DNA of 64,000 nucleotides from Aporophyla lueneburgensis (taxonomy: Eukaryota > Arthropoda > Insecta > Lepidoptera > Noctuidae). The DNA lies in the NCBI GenBank assembly GCA_932294355.1, contig OW028740.1, positions 3,378,001 to 3,442,000 on the forward strand, in the 5' to 3' direction. Positions 43,301-50,345 of this stretch are shown one piece after another. Under the pieces are notes generated by a model, which ran no database searches, was not told the DNA's origin, and was given only the letters and a program-made list of their open reading frames with translations. A program made the position numbers and the translations under genes. Each line of letters opens with the position of its first letter. Positions within the stretch are counted from its first letter, which is position 1.

Positions 43301-45673
43301 TAACACTTGTGCGACAAAACTGTACTGCGACTCACCATAGTTCGAATGCACGCTTATGCGACACACTGAATATAGTCGTTTCTAGCACTCGCCGGCCGCT
43401 GCCGCGGCACCGCTCGCTTCGCTCGCTCGGCTCGTGCATAGGAGTTCACGATTTTAAACTAACCTAACCTAGTGTACTATGTGAGCTCGAGTGTATCGCA
43501 CAAGCGTGCATTCGAACTATTGTGAGTCGCATTACAGTTTTGTCGTACAAGTTATGATTTGGTGATCATTTACTACATTTGGTGTTCGAATACAATTTAA
43601 AGAGCAGTCGTGACTAAAATAGCTAGTACTATTGTAATTTTAGACTTTATTTTTCTGGTGTCAAGTATATATTTTTGGTTAAAGAACTAAGGGTATCAAA
43701 GCATTTTATGGTGATCATTATATTTAATCCCCAAATTAACTGAGTAATGCAGGTCGAATAGGCGGTCGCTCCAAGTAAAATACTGCTACTAAAAAAAAGA
43801 GATAGCTCTAAAAATCTGTCAAGATTACTACGTATAGCAAGCCAGCCGTCAGCATAGCATAAAGTCGTATAAACGTGTCCATTTAAATGTATGCTGACCG
43901 ATATTGTTGGGCTATATAATTTATTTTGCTATATATTATAGCGTAGCGAATTCCTGCAGTCTTCATCATCGGTCCTCCATGGATGTGAGAAGCACAGAAC
44001 CGGTCGATATGATAGTGCTTAGGAGGCCTACGTCCAGCAGTGGACGTCTGTCGGCTGACGATGATGATGATGATGATGATTAGGTTTAGCGTAGTCTGAA
44101 CTGCCCTTAACGCAGTAGAAATGGAATCTGCCTCGTTGGTCTAGTAGTAGCAAGTGCTACTGCTGAGCTTGAGGTCCTGAGTTCGATTCCCAGGTCGGGC
44201 AGTGTCATTGGGTTTATCCATCTGAAATTTCTCAGTAGCAGCCCGGAGTCTGGATTTGTGCCCGATAGATGGCAATAGGCTCGCCCCCTATTACATGGGA
44301 CTTAAACATAACAGGCGAAGTGTGGGTGTAGGTACTATAGGTACACCTCTACCCAACCCTTCGGGGAAACAGGGCGTGATGTTATAAATGAAGTTCGGGG
44401 ACTAGCTGGTTAAACAGAAATTTTGATAGGAATGCTCGGTTACGAATTCCTGTGCTGTGAAATCGCACGCATCAGATGGGGCGATTTGAAATTCTACGAA
44501 GGAGAACCTAAAAGTAATGGAGTTGTCCAAGCACAATCCGTTGGAGTATGCTGCCAATACAACGCAGTTATGCAATCACCAGAATGTGCCTCCGACGGTC
44601 CAAGCTGCAAGCCACAAGGCGGGAAGAACCAGAGGAGGGAGAAACGAGGAAGAGGGTTAACGCAGTAACGATTCACGATGAAACTCCATATTCAGTTGAG
44701 ATCACAGCCATAGTTACAACAAAGCAATATGCGGACCGGGGTATCATAGGATTACCTAGCTATCTGATCTATTTATGGAAAACACTACACTTATTTCCAT
44801 AGAACGTAATATGATATCATAACATCACGCCTGTTTTCCCCGAAAGGTTAAGTAGAATTGTTCCTCTGGTACACCTATTTCTCCGATCCATCACAGATCC
44901 AAACTACAGGCTGCTAGGTACTGAGAAATTCTTGATAGAAAAACATATTTCATTCAAGAATCATGGTGTTAGATATGTACATACTTAGGTGAATATATAT
45001 ATATATATAAGTAGGTACGTTAACACACAACCTTTACCCATGATTGTAGTCAGAAACTAAAGGAGGACAACTACCAGGTACAATGTAACATGGTAAAGAA
45101 TACCTAGTTTATTTCGCAGCAATTTTTACTAAGACTAAAACAATTAAGTCGCAACAACCAAAGTAAAAATTAATTAAAATAGACTACCTATAGCATTACT
45201 CTGGGCCCTAAATCCTTCATAGGTACCGTTATAACCTCGACATTCAACAGTTGCGTAGGAGTTATCTCCTTTATCACCACCATTAGCAAATAGTCATGGT
45301 CATATGAAAATCACAATAGGCTGTAGGTAATTAGGTATGCCTACTATTACATGAAAAGCTGTTCTTCCTTCATACTCATTTAAATGACAAAGCCAGCACC
45401 ATTGTCACTATCCGGACTCTTTAAATGAGCTTTGCTACTTCCAGAGTAGGTCCGTACAATGCAGCATGAGCATTTTTTATTTAGACAATTATATACTTCA
45501 CACTTACATCAAATTCCCGCGCTTCTTTGCGTCTTGTATTAGCTCCTAGTGGGCGAAAGTGTACTCCAAACCAGAGATATTTTCACAAACGCTGAATGAG
45601 AAAAAAAACAACGGATATTCAAAACTTACCGGTCTTTACGTTTATCTTCGGGGATCAAACTCAACACTGACAT
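18413..45673 (-). CDS. LCA5: Lebercilin-like (LCA5 family) ciliary coiled-coil protein, 7 coding exons
   Basis: I assembled seven exons on the minus strand totalling 1827 nt (608 residues). All introns are GT-AG, and codon phases agree at every junction (2-1, 0-0, 2-1, 2-1, 0-0, 0-0). Residues about 62-244 form a continuous coiled coil: VTQRVLSAKTHRVKQLQNQL, NENKVLRAMQKKQEIAL, AELPQVLNSHSEEMRIQQSK, LPEREKLQAQV and KNFKHQLQNEI. The order matches the lebercilin domain. Residues about 245-608 are basic and Ser-rich with short acidic and helical stretches, and are poorly conserved. Lebercilin is a ciliary axoneme and basal-body protein that binds intraflagellar transport complexes in vertebrates. 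In insects I would expect it in ciliated sensory neurons, and this is inference. A perfect X-box lies 111 bp upstream of the ATG. A skipped small exon in phase cannot be excluded. Confidence 0.8.
20321..20476 (-). CDS. LCA5: Lebercilin-like gene, coding exon 6
   Basis: The acceptor is gttctag/ATGAAAGAG and the donor CACATT/GTAAGT. The 156 nt encode a basic, Ser/Thr-rich linker (RTVKSPVKTASG, RARSDTDASMSRGRDDR). The first codon is ATG, but it is internal to the model. Confidence 0.8.
20764..20849. repeat. Two abutting perfect hairpins in intron 5
   Basis: Positions 20764-20783 pair perfectly with 20785-20804 (one-base loop), and 20805-20825 pair with 20829-20849 (GAT loop). There is no spacer between them. 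Confidence 0.88.
21729..21939 (-). mobile_element. Short Helitron-like element, diverged
   Basis: It shares the 'ccgcgggaacgtactaccgg' block and the 'gcatttataatattagta' end with the other copies. The expected CTAG terminus is altered to CTAA. It lies in intron 5. Confidence 0.68.
22219..22438 (-). CDS. LCA5: Lebercilin-like gene, coding exon 5
   Basis: The acceptor is attccag/AAATCTTCC and the donor ATTGAG/GTAGGT. The 220 nt encode NLPEREKLQAQVTELTSKVQ … KNFKHQLQNEINKHKDTR, the C-terminal helix of the lebercilin domain. It ends in phase 0. Confidence 0.86.
23022..23170 (-). repeat. Interspersed repeat, copy 2 (GGTCGAATTTCGACC family)
   Basis: Reverse-orientation match to 2266-2415, including the palindrome around GTCGAAATTCGAC and the 'cattcagtaacactatagac' end. 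Confidence 0.6.
23221..23565 (+). mobile_element. Helitron-like insertion in a repeat
   Basis: It starts TCTATACTAATATTATAAAG after an A, like the elements at 31732 and 33528. It splits the sequence 'aggttatat/ctataaaattaattt' that is continuous (reverse orientation) near 1821-1850. The 3' end is not the usual CTAG. Confidence 0.55.
23756..25237 (+). mobile_element. Interspersed element B, copy 2, interrupted by a LINE end
   Basis: Its two halves (23756-23997 and 24811-25237) align in order to the intact copy at 9991-10677. The interruption falls in 'gtacatcatat/atttttt'. Confidence 0.85.
23998..24810 (+). pseudogene. CR1/Jockey-type LINE, 5'-truncated 3' end
   Basis: The plus strand encodes the RT C-terminus (SIRFYNKLPKSVTELSYGKF … KSHIKRVLIKNAYYKINDYV) and stops at 24230. 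A 3' UTR follows, ending in a TTTGA-repeat tail. ATAT flanks both sides, a probable short target duplication within element B. This is the usual outcome of target-primed reverse transcription with 5' truncation. Confidence 0.85.
26722..26936 (-). mobile_element. Short Helitron-like element
   Basis: CTAG is at 26722-26725 and the other end is GA before a T. In reverse this gives TC…CTAG between A and T, the Helitron signature. It contains a (GACA)n tract and lies in intron 4. Confidence 0.75.
27280..27471 (-). CDS. LCA5: Lebercilin-like gene, coding exon 4
   Basis: The acceptor is aaccag/ATACGAG and the donor GATAG/GTAAAG. The 192 nt encode YENSNAELPQVLNSHSEEMR … KLKERDMQLQQLRDEHYHLL, the most diagnostic lebercilin block (ELPQLL-like followed by a charged helix). 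Confidence 0.86.
28062..28126 (-). CDS. LCA5: Lebercilin-like gene, coding exon 3
   Basis: This 65-nt microexon-sized piece lies between ttttcag/GAGTTAAG and CAAAG/GTAAGA and encodes ELSNENKVLRAMQKKQEIAL. It is too short to show as an ORF. It is supported by strong splice sites, fitting phase and the family motif. A MITE ends 56 bp upstream of its acceptor. Confidence 0.82.
28183..29214. mobile_element. TTAA-flanked MITE, 1032 bp, next to exon 3
   Basis: Ends begin GGGGACCGTCTACATTAGA on both strands. TTAA flanks at 28179-28182 and 29215-29218. The interior includes a 'cgaaaaagctttttcg' palindrome and poly-A/T runs. No transposase is recognised. Confidence 0.85.
29262..29320 (-). mobile_element. 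RTE-type LINE 3' end, reverse orientation
   Basis: The plus strand reads 'cgtcatcatt' then 'gttcactgctggacatagg' and 'cctcccccaag', the reverse complement of the ggaggcctatgtccagcagt block with a short GATG-type tail. Confidence 0.6.
29704..30930 (+). mobile_element. Inverted-repeat element A, copy 1, interrupted and 3'-truncated
   Basis: It starts GGTGCCGATTCTGTTGTACA like the element at 49319. It follows that copy in order through 'cgactcaacgtggta', then resumes after a 640-bp insertion at about 30513 ('ttggcttcgcaac'). It diverges near 30930, so the right terminus is missing. Confidence 0.8.
29873..30512 (-). mobile_element. Interspersed element B, copy 3, inserted in element A
   Basis: The reverse complement runs from AACCGGCCAAGTGCGAGTCG to the 'gggttccg…cggaacccta' hairpin end. 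It entered a T-run of element A. Confidence 0.82.
30931..31731. other. No gene seen (intron 2)
   Basis: AT-rich intronic DNA with no repeat end that I could support. Confidence 0.4.
31732..32203 (+). mobile_element. Helitron-like element, second subfamily, complete ends
   Basis: It begins TCTATACTTAATATTATAAA after an A and ends GGGCAGAAGCTAG before a T, matching the Helitron rule 5'-TC…CTRR-3' between A and T. It has a GTTT-repeat near the 5' end and lies in intron 2. Confidence 0.8.
32456..32666 (-). CDS. LCA5: Lebercilin-like gene, coding exon 2
   Basis: The acceptor is tttcag/AAAAGAATC and the donor CTGCAG/GTAAGG. The 211 nt encode a basic lead (LTKRKRLNPL) and the start of the lebercilin domain (QRVLSAKTHRVKQLQNQLAD). 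It ends in phase 0. Confidence 0.82.
32667..33527. other. No gene seen (start of intron 1)
   Basis: No frame or repeat end supported. AT-rich simple sequence at 33460-33520 leads into the next element. Confidence 0.4.
33528..33993 (+). mobile_element. Helitron-like element, second subfamily, complete ends
   Basis: It starts TCTATACCAATATTATAAAG after an A and ends GGGCAGAAGCTAG before a T. It is close in sequence to 31732-32203. Confidence 0.8.
33994..34430 (+). mobile_element. Second Helitron-like copy abutting the first, truncated
   Basis: It begins directly after the CTAG of the previous copy with 'taattttataaagctgaaga'. It shares the GTTT-repeat and 'gaacgctctaatctcagg' and ends at 'gacgcggacgaagtcg' without CTAG. 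The middle differs from the first copy. Confidence 0.7.
35041..35070 (+). mobile_element. RTE-type LINE 3' end, left part
   Basis: 'ccgcactggagcaacatgat' then 'aaattatggc' continues without a break into 41393-41460 once the hAT-like element and one copy of ATTATGGC are removed. The same arrangement is intact at 12708-12803. Confidence 0.65.
35521..35732 (-). mobile_element. Helitron-like element in the left arm of the fold-back
   Basis: Reverse complement: TC at 35732, CTAG at 35521, between A and T. The opposite arm (38528-38540, 'attaaaaattataaat') lacks it, giving an empty site that differs by one base. Confidence 0.87.
36633..36815 (+). other. Small unassigned ORF in the centre of the fold-back element
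   Basis: A 60-codon frame begins at an ATG (MHPVTAPDDDLGFTL) and continues through GLPMVPDLYLNL. Its base composition is clearly less AT-rich than the arms. A possible donor (aag/taagtt) follows near 36880. I do not recognise it. It could be a captured host exon or the first exon of a lost transposase. Confidence 0.3.
37680..38462. mobile_element. TTA-flanked MITE in the right arm of the fold-back
   Basis: Ends are GGGCTGTCCATTAATCACGT and, reverse complemented, GGCCGCGTCCATTAATTACG. TTA flanks both sides (37677-37679, 38463-38465). The left arm reads straight through this point ('cgccgctaaagagag' near 35790), which is the empty site. A 3-bp TTA duplication suggests PIF/Harbinger. Confidence 0.82.
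38684..40813. mobile_element. Second fold-back element, 2130 bp, TTA-flanked
   Basis: Ends TAGTCCAGGGT and, reverse complemented, TAGACCAGGGT are flanked by TTA (38681-38683, 40814-40816). The arms, about 610 bp each (38684-39297 against 40190-40813), are nearly identical over long blocks. The AT-rich centre has another inverted repeat (near 39872 and 40080). It separates the inner and outer parts of the right arm of the hAT-like element. No protein is recognised. Confidence 0.85.
40994..41150 (-). mobile_element. Helitron-like element, truncated
   Basis: CTAGCTTTTGCCCGTGGCTT at 40994 is the reverse of a CTAG terminus. The usual 5' TC end is not found and similarity fades near 41150. Confidence 0.6.
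41385..41460 (+). mobile_element. RTE-type LINE 3' end, right part
   Basis: After the duplicated ATTATGGC comes 'gggaggaggactgtgtccca' and 'ataggctgattatg', the same order as at 12708-12803. Confidence 0.65.
41540..42560 (+). pseudogene. R1-clade LINE, RT C-terminus and zinc-knuckle fragment
   Basis: Pieces in shifted frames read in order: WNFVEHF (41550), VRGYHTVSCEAASLLAGLPL with WDLEAKVLTQISEWCEETKR (to 41878), then a CCHC-type knuckle CYHCLDHLDDTVKQTEEVCP in 41918-42259, and finally LAKEESERERERQ. At least two frameshifts break it. The knuckle near the ORF2 C-terminus is usual for R1-clade LINEs. It is GC-rich against its surroundings and opposite in orientation to the related piece at 1-440. 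Confidence 0.8.
42735..42945 (+). mobile_element. 5S-rRNA-like headed SINE
   Basis: 'accgtggatgggtgacc' resembles the 3' part of 5S rRNA (internal promoter region). It is followed by 'gtgcctcgaaaagcacac' and a body that I recognise as a common lepidopteran SINE. It is too short and too diverged to be a 5S gene. Confidence 0.6.
42995..43582. repeat. Complex repeat: 119-bp direct duplication plus inverted arms
   Basis: 'agtaaatgatcaccaaaatt' at 43001 recurs at 43120 (period 119) and in reverse at about 43562. Within it, 43307-43372 (…tgcgactcaccatagttcga…) pairs with 43493-43553. The centre is GC-rich ('cgctcgcttcgctcgctcgg'). Confidence 0.7.
43955..44083 (+). mobile_element. RTE-type LINE 3' end with (GATG)n tail
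   Basis: 'ggaggcctacgtccagcagt' then 'ggacgtctgtcggctgacga' and (TGA)n. This is the best preserved copy of the 3' end type in the window. Confidence 0.7.
44130..44400 (+). mobile_element. tRNA-headed SINE
   Basis: 'gcctcgttggtctagtagta' carries an A-box-like segment and 'gagttcgattcccaggtcgg' a B box. The body matches the copy at 14047, and part recurs in reverse at 44815-44945. Confidence 0.75.
44401..45629. other. No exon seen; includes a reversed SINE piece at 44815-44945
   Basis: Near 44825 'cacgcctgttttccccgaaa' is the reverse complement of the end of the SINE at 44130-44400. A (TA)n run lies near 44995. Nothing else is supported in this end of intron 1. Confidence 0.45.
45630..45673 (-). 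CDS. LCA5: Lebercilin-like gene, coding exon 1
   Basis: The ATG at 45673-45671 opens MSVLSLIPEDKRKD. The exon ends in phase 2 (CG) at a strong donor, CG/GTAAGT. The next exon found begins with the single base needed to complete an Arg codon. The intron to exon 2 is 12,963 bp. Confidence 0.72.
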
Positions 45674-45783
45674 CCTTTGGTTCACATTCAAAACACCATT
45701 TTTATACAAAATAGGGACGCTCGAAAACCGAGCAGATTTATTGTTGAAAATAATCCCATCGACAGCTGGATGTTGTTACGCTC

Positions 45784-45797
45784 GTTGCTATGGCAAC
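45784..45797. promoter_or_regulatory. X-box (RFX binding site) upstream of the lebercilin-like gene
   Basis: GTTGCTATGGCAAC fits the 14-bp X-box consensus RYYNYYATRRNRAC at every position and is an almost perfect inverted repeat. It lies 111 bp upstream of the ATG at 45673. RFX factors drive ciliary genes in animals through X-boxes at about this distance. Confidence 0.75.
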
Positions 45798-46354
45798 CGA
45801 TAACATGTCAATCGATAGATTCGAAATTCGTAACGACACTGGCATGTTGCGACATGGAGTTTCTATTATCTGTTATAGAATTGTGTCGATGACTCATATG
45901 TGTGTCAAATGAGGTGGAAACGGATTGAAATCGCGATGTCGCGAATCAGTGCACGTTGGCGGTAGGTCCCATTTGTTCTATGGAACATGACGTAATAGAA
46001 AAAATTGAGAAAATATTGTCCCTATTTGTACTATAGAACTACATACTAGCTTTTGCTCCTCCTGTTTTTATTTGTCTGTGAATGCACAGAACTAAATGGA
46101 AATCGCTTTTATGGTTAAAGAATCTTTATTTACTCAAAAGAAATTTACTACAAATTTCACTTAATGAGAAATATTTAAACTATATAATAATAATTACATT
46201 CGTGAGCAGAGCTAGTATGATATGCACAAATATTTAACGAAGACAGAAGTATTTTAACGTAGATAACAAGACATGAAGGTAGCAGTAAAAGATTCATGCG
46301 AAAAAAAAAAAACAAATTTTGTGGGTAAGTTTAAAACATAAACCAGGGCCGTAC
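45798..46354. other. No gene seen; upstream flank of the lebercilin-like gene
   Basis: No divergent ORF or clear TATA/Inr. Fits a promoter flank followed by AT-rich DNA leading to the LINE fragment. Confidence 0.35.
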
Positions 46355-47236
46355 TTAAATTTTGTCAATTATAAAAGATTTTAGTTTATTTTTAAATATT
46401 TGTAAACTTTTAGAGGTTTTTATTTCTTGTGGTAGTTTGTTGAACATCTGGGCCCCTTCGTATGTTATATTTTTCTTTCCGTAATTGCTACGTGTTCTCG
46501 CCAGACAGATATCATTAGCGCTACGGAGAGGTCTTATTAATCCTTGTTCGGTGTTAGTTTTGAAAATTAGTTCTGAGTGTAGTTTTTTATCTTTAATTTT
46601 TTTTATTAAGATGCATGTACTATAGTAATAAATTTGCTTTATATTCATTAATTTGGTATCGGAATAAATTTTGTTTGTTGGTGTGAGAAAGTCATAATGA
46701 AATAAGATTTTTATTAGCTTATTTTGTATTCTTTGGATGCAGTTTAAGTTAGTTTTAGCTGCGCTACCCCATATTTCTATAAGATAATCTAAATGTGATT
46801 TGACCAGGGAATGATAGATATTCAGTCTAACCTGTCGTGGTAAACATCGAACAATACTGTAAAGACGCCCTGATAATGATGATAATGTAGATCTTATTTT
46901 ATTTATATGCGACTTCCATGTTAATCCACTATCCAAAATTAGCCCTAAGTATTTCTCTTCGATTGATTCCTTTAGTGGAATGCTATTAATGTATAGCTTG
47001 GGATAGCTTTGTAATTTTTTGTTTTTTGCCTTAAATATAATTTAACTCGTCTTTAAAATATTTATTGTGAGTAAATTATACTGGAACCAATCGTGTAATA
47101 TGTCTAAATCCTTTTGTGCAAAGGCCATCATTTCGCTTATGGAGGAACCATAATAAAATATACATGTGTCATCTGCATACAGACTGTAAGGGTAAACACC
47201 GTTGTCACTTAACCCATGGGTAATTTGACTTAAATA
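46355..47236 (-). pseudogene. CR1/Jockey-type LINE, C-terminal half of RT
   Basis: The minus strand encodes SLYADDTCIFYYG (the YADD catalytic box, near 47185), a linker broken by one TAA at 47042-47044, then DSGLTWKSHINKIRSTLSSL, YHSLVKSHLDYLIEIWGSAA and the final QMFNKLPQEIKTSKSLQIFK. The stop lies in an otherwise open frame. No fingers domain is attached. The matching N-terminal half, in the same orientation, is the antisense piece at 53392-54080, and the plus-strand LINE lies between them. Confidence 0.82.
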
Positions 47237-48256
47237 TAAAATAACAGAGCGAGTTAAAAAAATAAAAAATAAAAATTCCTAAAAAGGTTTAGAATAGATT
47301 TTATCCCAGACCGCCCGCAAATTCATGGATATGCGCATCAGTGACGTAATCACTACAACGATCGCCAGCCGTTCCGTCCACACAACTAAATACACATTAC
47401 CTGTGATGTAACTTTCCCATCATATGGCTTAGGACAGCCACAAATACCTACCGTGACGAGTCTAAATGTAAATTTGATTCGAAATGGCTTTGGATTCTAA
47501 ATGATTTAAAAACATTTTGTTTTTAATAAACCAAACCATTGGGTAGGTACTTTTGGCGTATTTAAAAAGTTAATCACAATTTTATGTACAGTTTAATTAA
47601 AAAATAAATTAAATTTACACTGACTGAATAAAATATCAACACTTACCGACTTACATTAACCTCAACACGTGTTCAAAATGGGTTCCCCGTCCAACATTCT
47701 GTTGTTATCGAGGTTATTGATAAGCCACTGCGAACATCTGCGTACATCCTACGCGCCCCGTTCAGATTATTACCCGCAATGGCGTAAAGCCGAACCATTT
47801 CGGTTCACTGTTCATTTGTGTAAGACATTGTAACACACTCAATTCACGCGCGAGAAATGAGCGACGGACGCTAAGACGCGGCGTTACGTGCGATCGCTAG
47901 CGAGACTGCCAGCTGACTGACTGCGGGGTCGCGACCCGTGTCGGCGTCGCGTCGTGCAGTTCGCACGCGGTGTAGGTGTAGTTCCCGAAGTTTGTTGCCC
48001 TCGCGCATAGGGTGAAATATTCTTGTGGAAAAATGCAGATTTTCTTTAAAAAAAAAAGTTGTTTTTTTTTTCATTGATTTTACGTTCTATTAACGAAACC
48101 AAATCACTGGTTTCAAGGATAACGGTGTTTACACTAACACCCAGTATAGACTGATTTCGCCATTTAAAGACCAGTCAGCTCCTAGCAGTGAGCGTGAGTG
48201 CGCGTGCGCACCGAGCCGCGAGTGTGAAAGAGTCGAGCGATCGTTGAGCTTGTAAT
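47237..48256. other. Junction region and probable LINE 5' UTR
   Basis: It holds a possible transposase relic at 47640-47860. From about 48110 the sequence is likely the 5' UTR of the plus-strand LINE (GC-richer, leading into ORF1). The LINE 5' end and any target duplication could not be located. Confidence 0.4.
47640..47860 (-). pseudogene. Possible mariner/IS630-type transposase relic, internally deleted
   Basis: The minus strand reads MSYTNEQ, a stop, then TEMVRLYAIAGNNLN with RRMYADV, resembling the HTH start of DUF4817-type transposases. Nearby frames give GRGTHFEHVL, resembling their C-terminal HFEHLL. The catalytic middle is missing and the frame is broken. The match is by eye and weak. 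Confidence 0.4.
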
Positions 48257-50326
48257 GTGACTATGGCGGGTAACACTGTGAAGTGTAATAATTGCAATGT
48301 TGTGATTAACGAGGTGCTCGCTTTTATCCAAAACAAAGCGGCAATCATGGATGAAGACAGCATGATACGGCTGTGTGTAACAGCTTTTTCTAAGGAGGAA
48401 ATAACGCTTGCTAAAAAGCTTTTGTTCGAGTCTGTTGATACTTCTACAAGAAAAATTAACAGAAGGAAGGAAGGTAAAAGTCAAAGAGATGTTGAGGATA
48501 TTATTGCATTGATAAAGGAGACAGATCCTGAATTGCTGCCAGTTTTTGTTGCGAGGTACCTGCATAAACTTCCTCCAGTCACGTTCGACCATCTGGACGC
48601 TACAAGGCTTTTAAGAGATTTAATTAAACTGCAAGAGGATGTGGAGATAATTAAGGAAAAATATGTCACTATGGATGATCTGCACAGCATGAAATCATCG
48701 AGTAATCATCGTTATAGAAACATTAATGTTAATCGCAGAAGAGGTGCATATCTACGGGACAATTCTTTTGAATGTGACAGCGGTCCGATTGGCCTGTTGA
48801 CGCATAACACATCGGAGAGGTCATCGAACGCTGTGAGTGACAAGTGTGCGAAAGGTGTGAGCGAGACGCTTAACGATACCATTATAAATGTTAGTGTCGT
48901 CTCACCGCCGCCGGCGCCAGCGCAAGTAATTGTGGATAGTTCCAGTAATGACGAGTGTGGGGAGGCCAGCACCGCGGTTTCGACACAAGCGGTCGTTGAT
49001 GTGACAGAGACGACGACTCCAAAGAGGGCGTTAGGAAGAGATGGAGCGATGAGGCCTACGGCGGAACCAAATATCGAGTCTTCTGGCGGTAGTGAACGAA
49101 AATTATTAGTGTCAGATGTGTTAAAAAAAGGCGGTGACTGGAAAAATGAGTTGCCAACTGACGGTTGGGTTAAAGTGCAGCGTAAAAAGTTGCGCAATCG
49201 TTTTATTGGGTTGAAAGGGAAGGCAGATAACTCGCCTCAGTGTTCTTTTAAAGCGGCGGATGTCAGTGTTCCTTTTTATATGTATAACGTAAATGTTGAA
49301 ACGAAGATGGTAGATAATGGTGCCGATTCTGTTGTACACGAACTAAACTAACTAAACTATCTCTAAAATTCCTTACTTTTGGCTATGAGAATTGTAACGC
49401 TATTCTGCAAGGAAAAATCTCTAAATTAAAAAACTATTTTGACACGACTAAAATCGAATTTGACAATCGCGACTCAGCGTGGTATTTTTTTTTTCTTTTG
49501 TTTTCGCAACGTTTACTTGTGTGTGCATTGCGTAGAATGAATTTTTTGAGAGACGAAGGCGCGTGCTAGTGTGCAGCCTGGACGTGTTTTATATGGAATT
49601 TTTCACTTTTGTTTGAAAAATATAAAAAAAATGTTACCCACGTGTTGATATTTACATGTTCCGGGGTGTACTAAGGGGGTCGAAAATTTCATTATTTTTG
49701 CGATAGGACACGCCATTTTCGAGATATAAGCAAAAAGAAAATAAAAAATACAGAACTGTTTTTGCACGTGAAGGCAAGGCGTTGTTGAGAATTTTAGTTC
49801 ATGACCACTAGTTTTATTCCACACCTTTTTAATCGCGCTTAAAAATAGTCAGATTTAGTTAAAATAAATTATTATAGTCAAAATTTTTGGTGAAATCCGG
49901 CAAACTCAGAATAGCAAAATTGACATTTTCAATAAACTAATAACTCAGTGCAATCTTAGTGCTGTCAAACTAAAATATAGTTAAGTTGTGTCACTTTAGT
50001 CTATTTCAGAATAGGAAATCGTCGTTTGACAGGAATAAACCAAATTTTAGTGATTTTTAGTTTAGTTTAGAGAATTTTGTGACAACAGAATCGGCACCAT
50101 TGTGTCGTATATTAAAAATAGGACCAATGTTGAGGTTTCATTGCAAAAAATGGATATGAAAAGGAACAAAGGCTACGCGGCTTATAGGTTCTTTATTCCG
50201 AAACGAGACTTAAATGTTTTTATGGATGAAAACTTATGGCCTACAGGTGTATCTTTCCGTAGGTTTGTATATCATGGTGGTACATCCGAGCGGAGTCACA
50301 GTGATTTGCGGCCAACCGTCGTGTGA
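48257..50326 (+). pseudogene. CR1/L2-type LINE ORF1, split by element A
   Basis: The N-terminal part (ATG 48263 to 49318) includes NTVKCNNCNVVINEV, a Cys pair that may be a reduced finger, and a helical segment (LLRDLIKLQEDVEIIKEKYV). A Ser/Thr-rich linker and WKNELPTDGWVKVQRKKLRN follow. The remaining 75 codons are at 50099-50323 (SYIKNRTNVEVSLQKMDMKR … SFRRFVYHGG) and end with TGA at 50324-50326. The 780-bp insertion keeps the two halves in the same frame but brings its own TAA at 49349. The protein was probably an RNA-binding ORF1 of the same retroelement as the ORF2 that starts 20 nt later. Confidence 0.78.
49319..50098 (+). mobile_element. Inverted-repeat element A, copy 2 (780 bp), inside ORF1
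   Basis: Ends GGTGCCGATTCTGTTGT and ACAACAGAATCGGCACC are exact inverses, with weaker inverse similarity for about 60 bp. Removing exactly 780 bp rejoins the ORF1 frame, so no target duplication is evident. Copy 1 is at 29704-30930. The tandem array begins within this element, at 49656. Confidence 0.8.
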
Positions 50327-50345
50327 ATAAAAATATAGCTTGTTA

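Noticed and set aside
43459..43471. CTAACCTAACC, insect telomere-like repeat
   Set aside because: Only two units, inside a dispersed repeat; no telomere array.
44130..44205. tRNA gene candidate
   Set aside because: Same SINE head as above; it continues directly into the SINE body.
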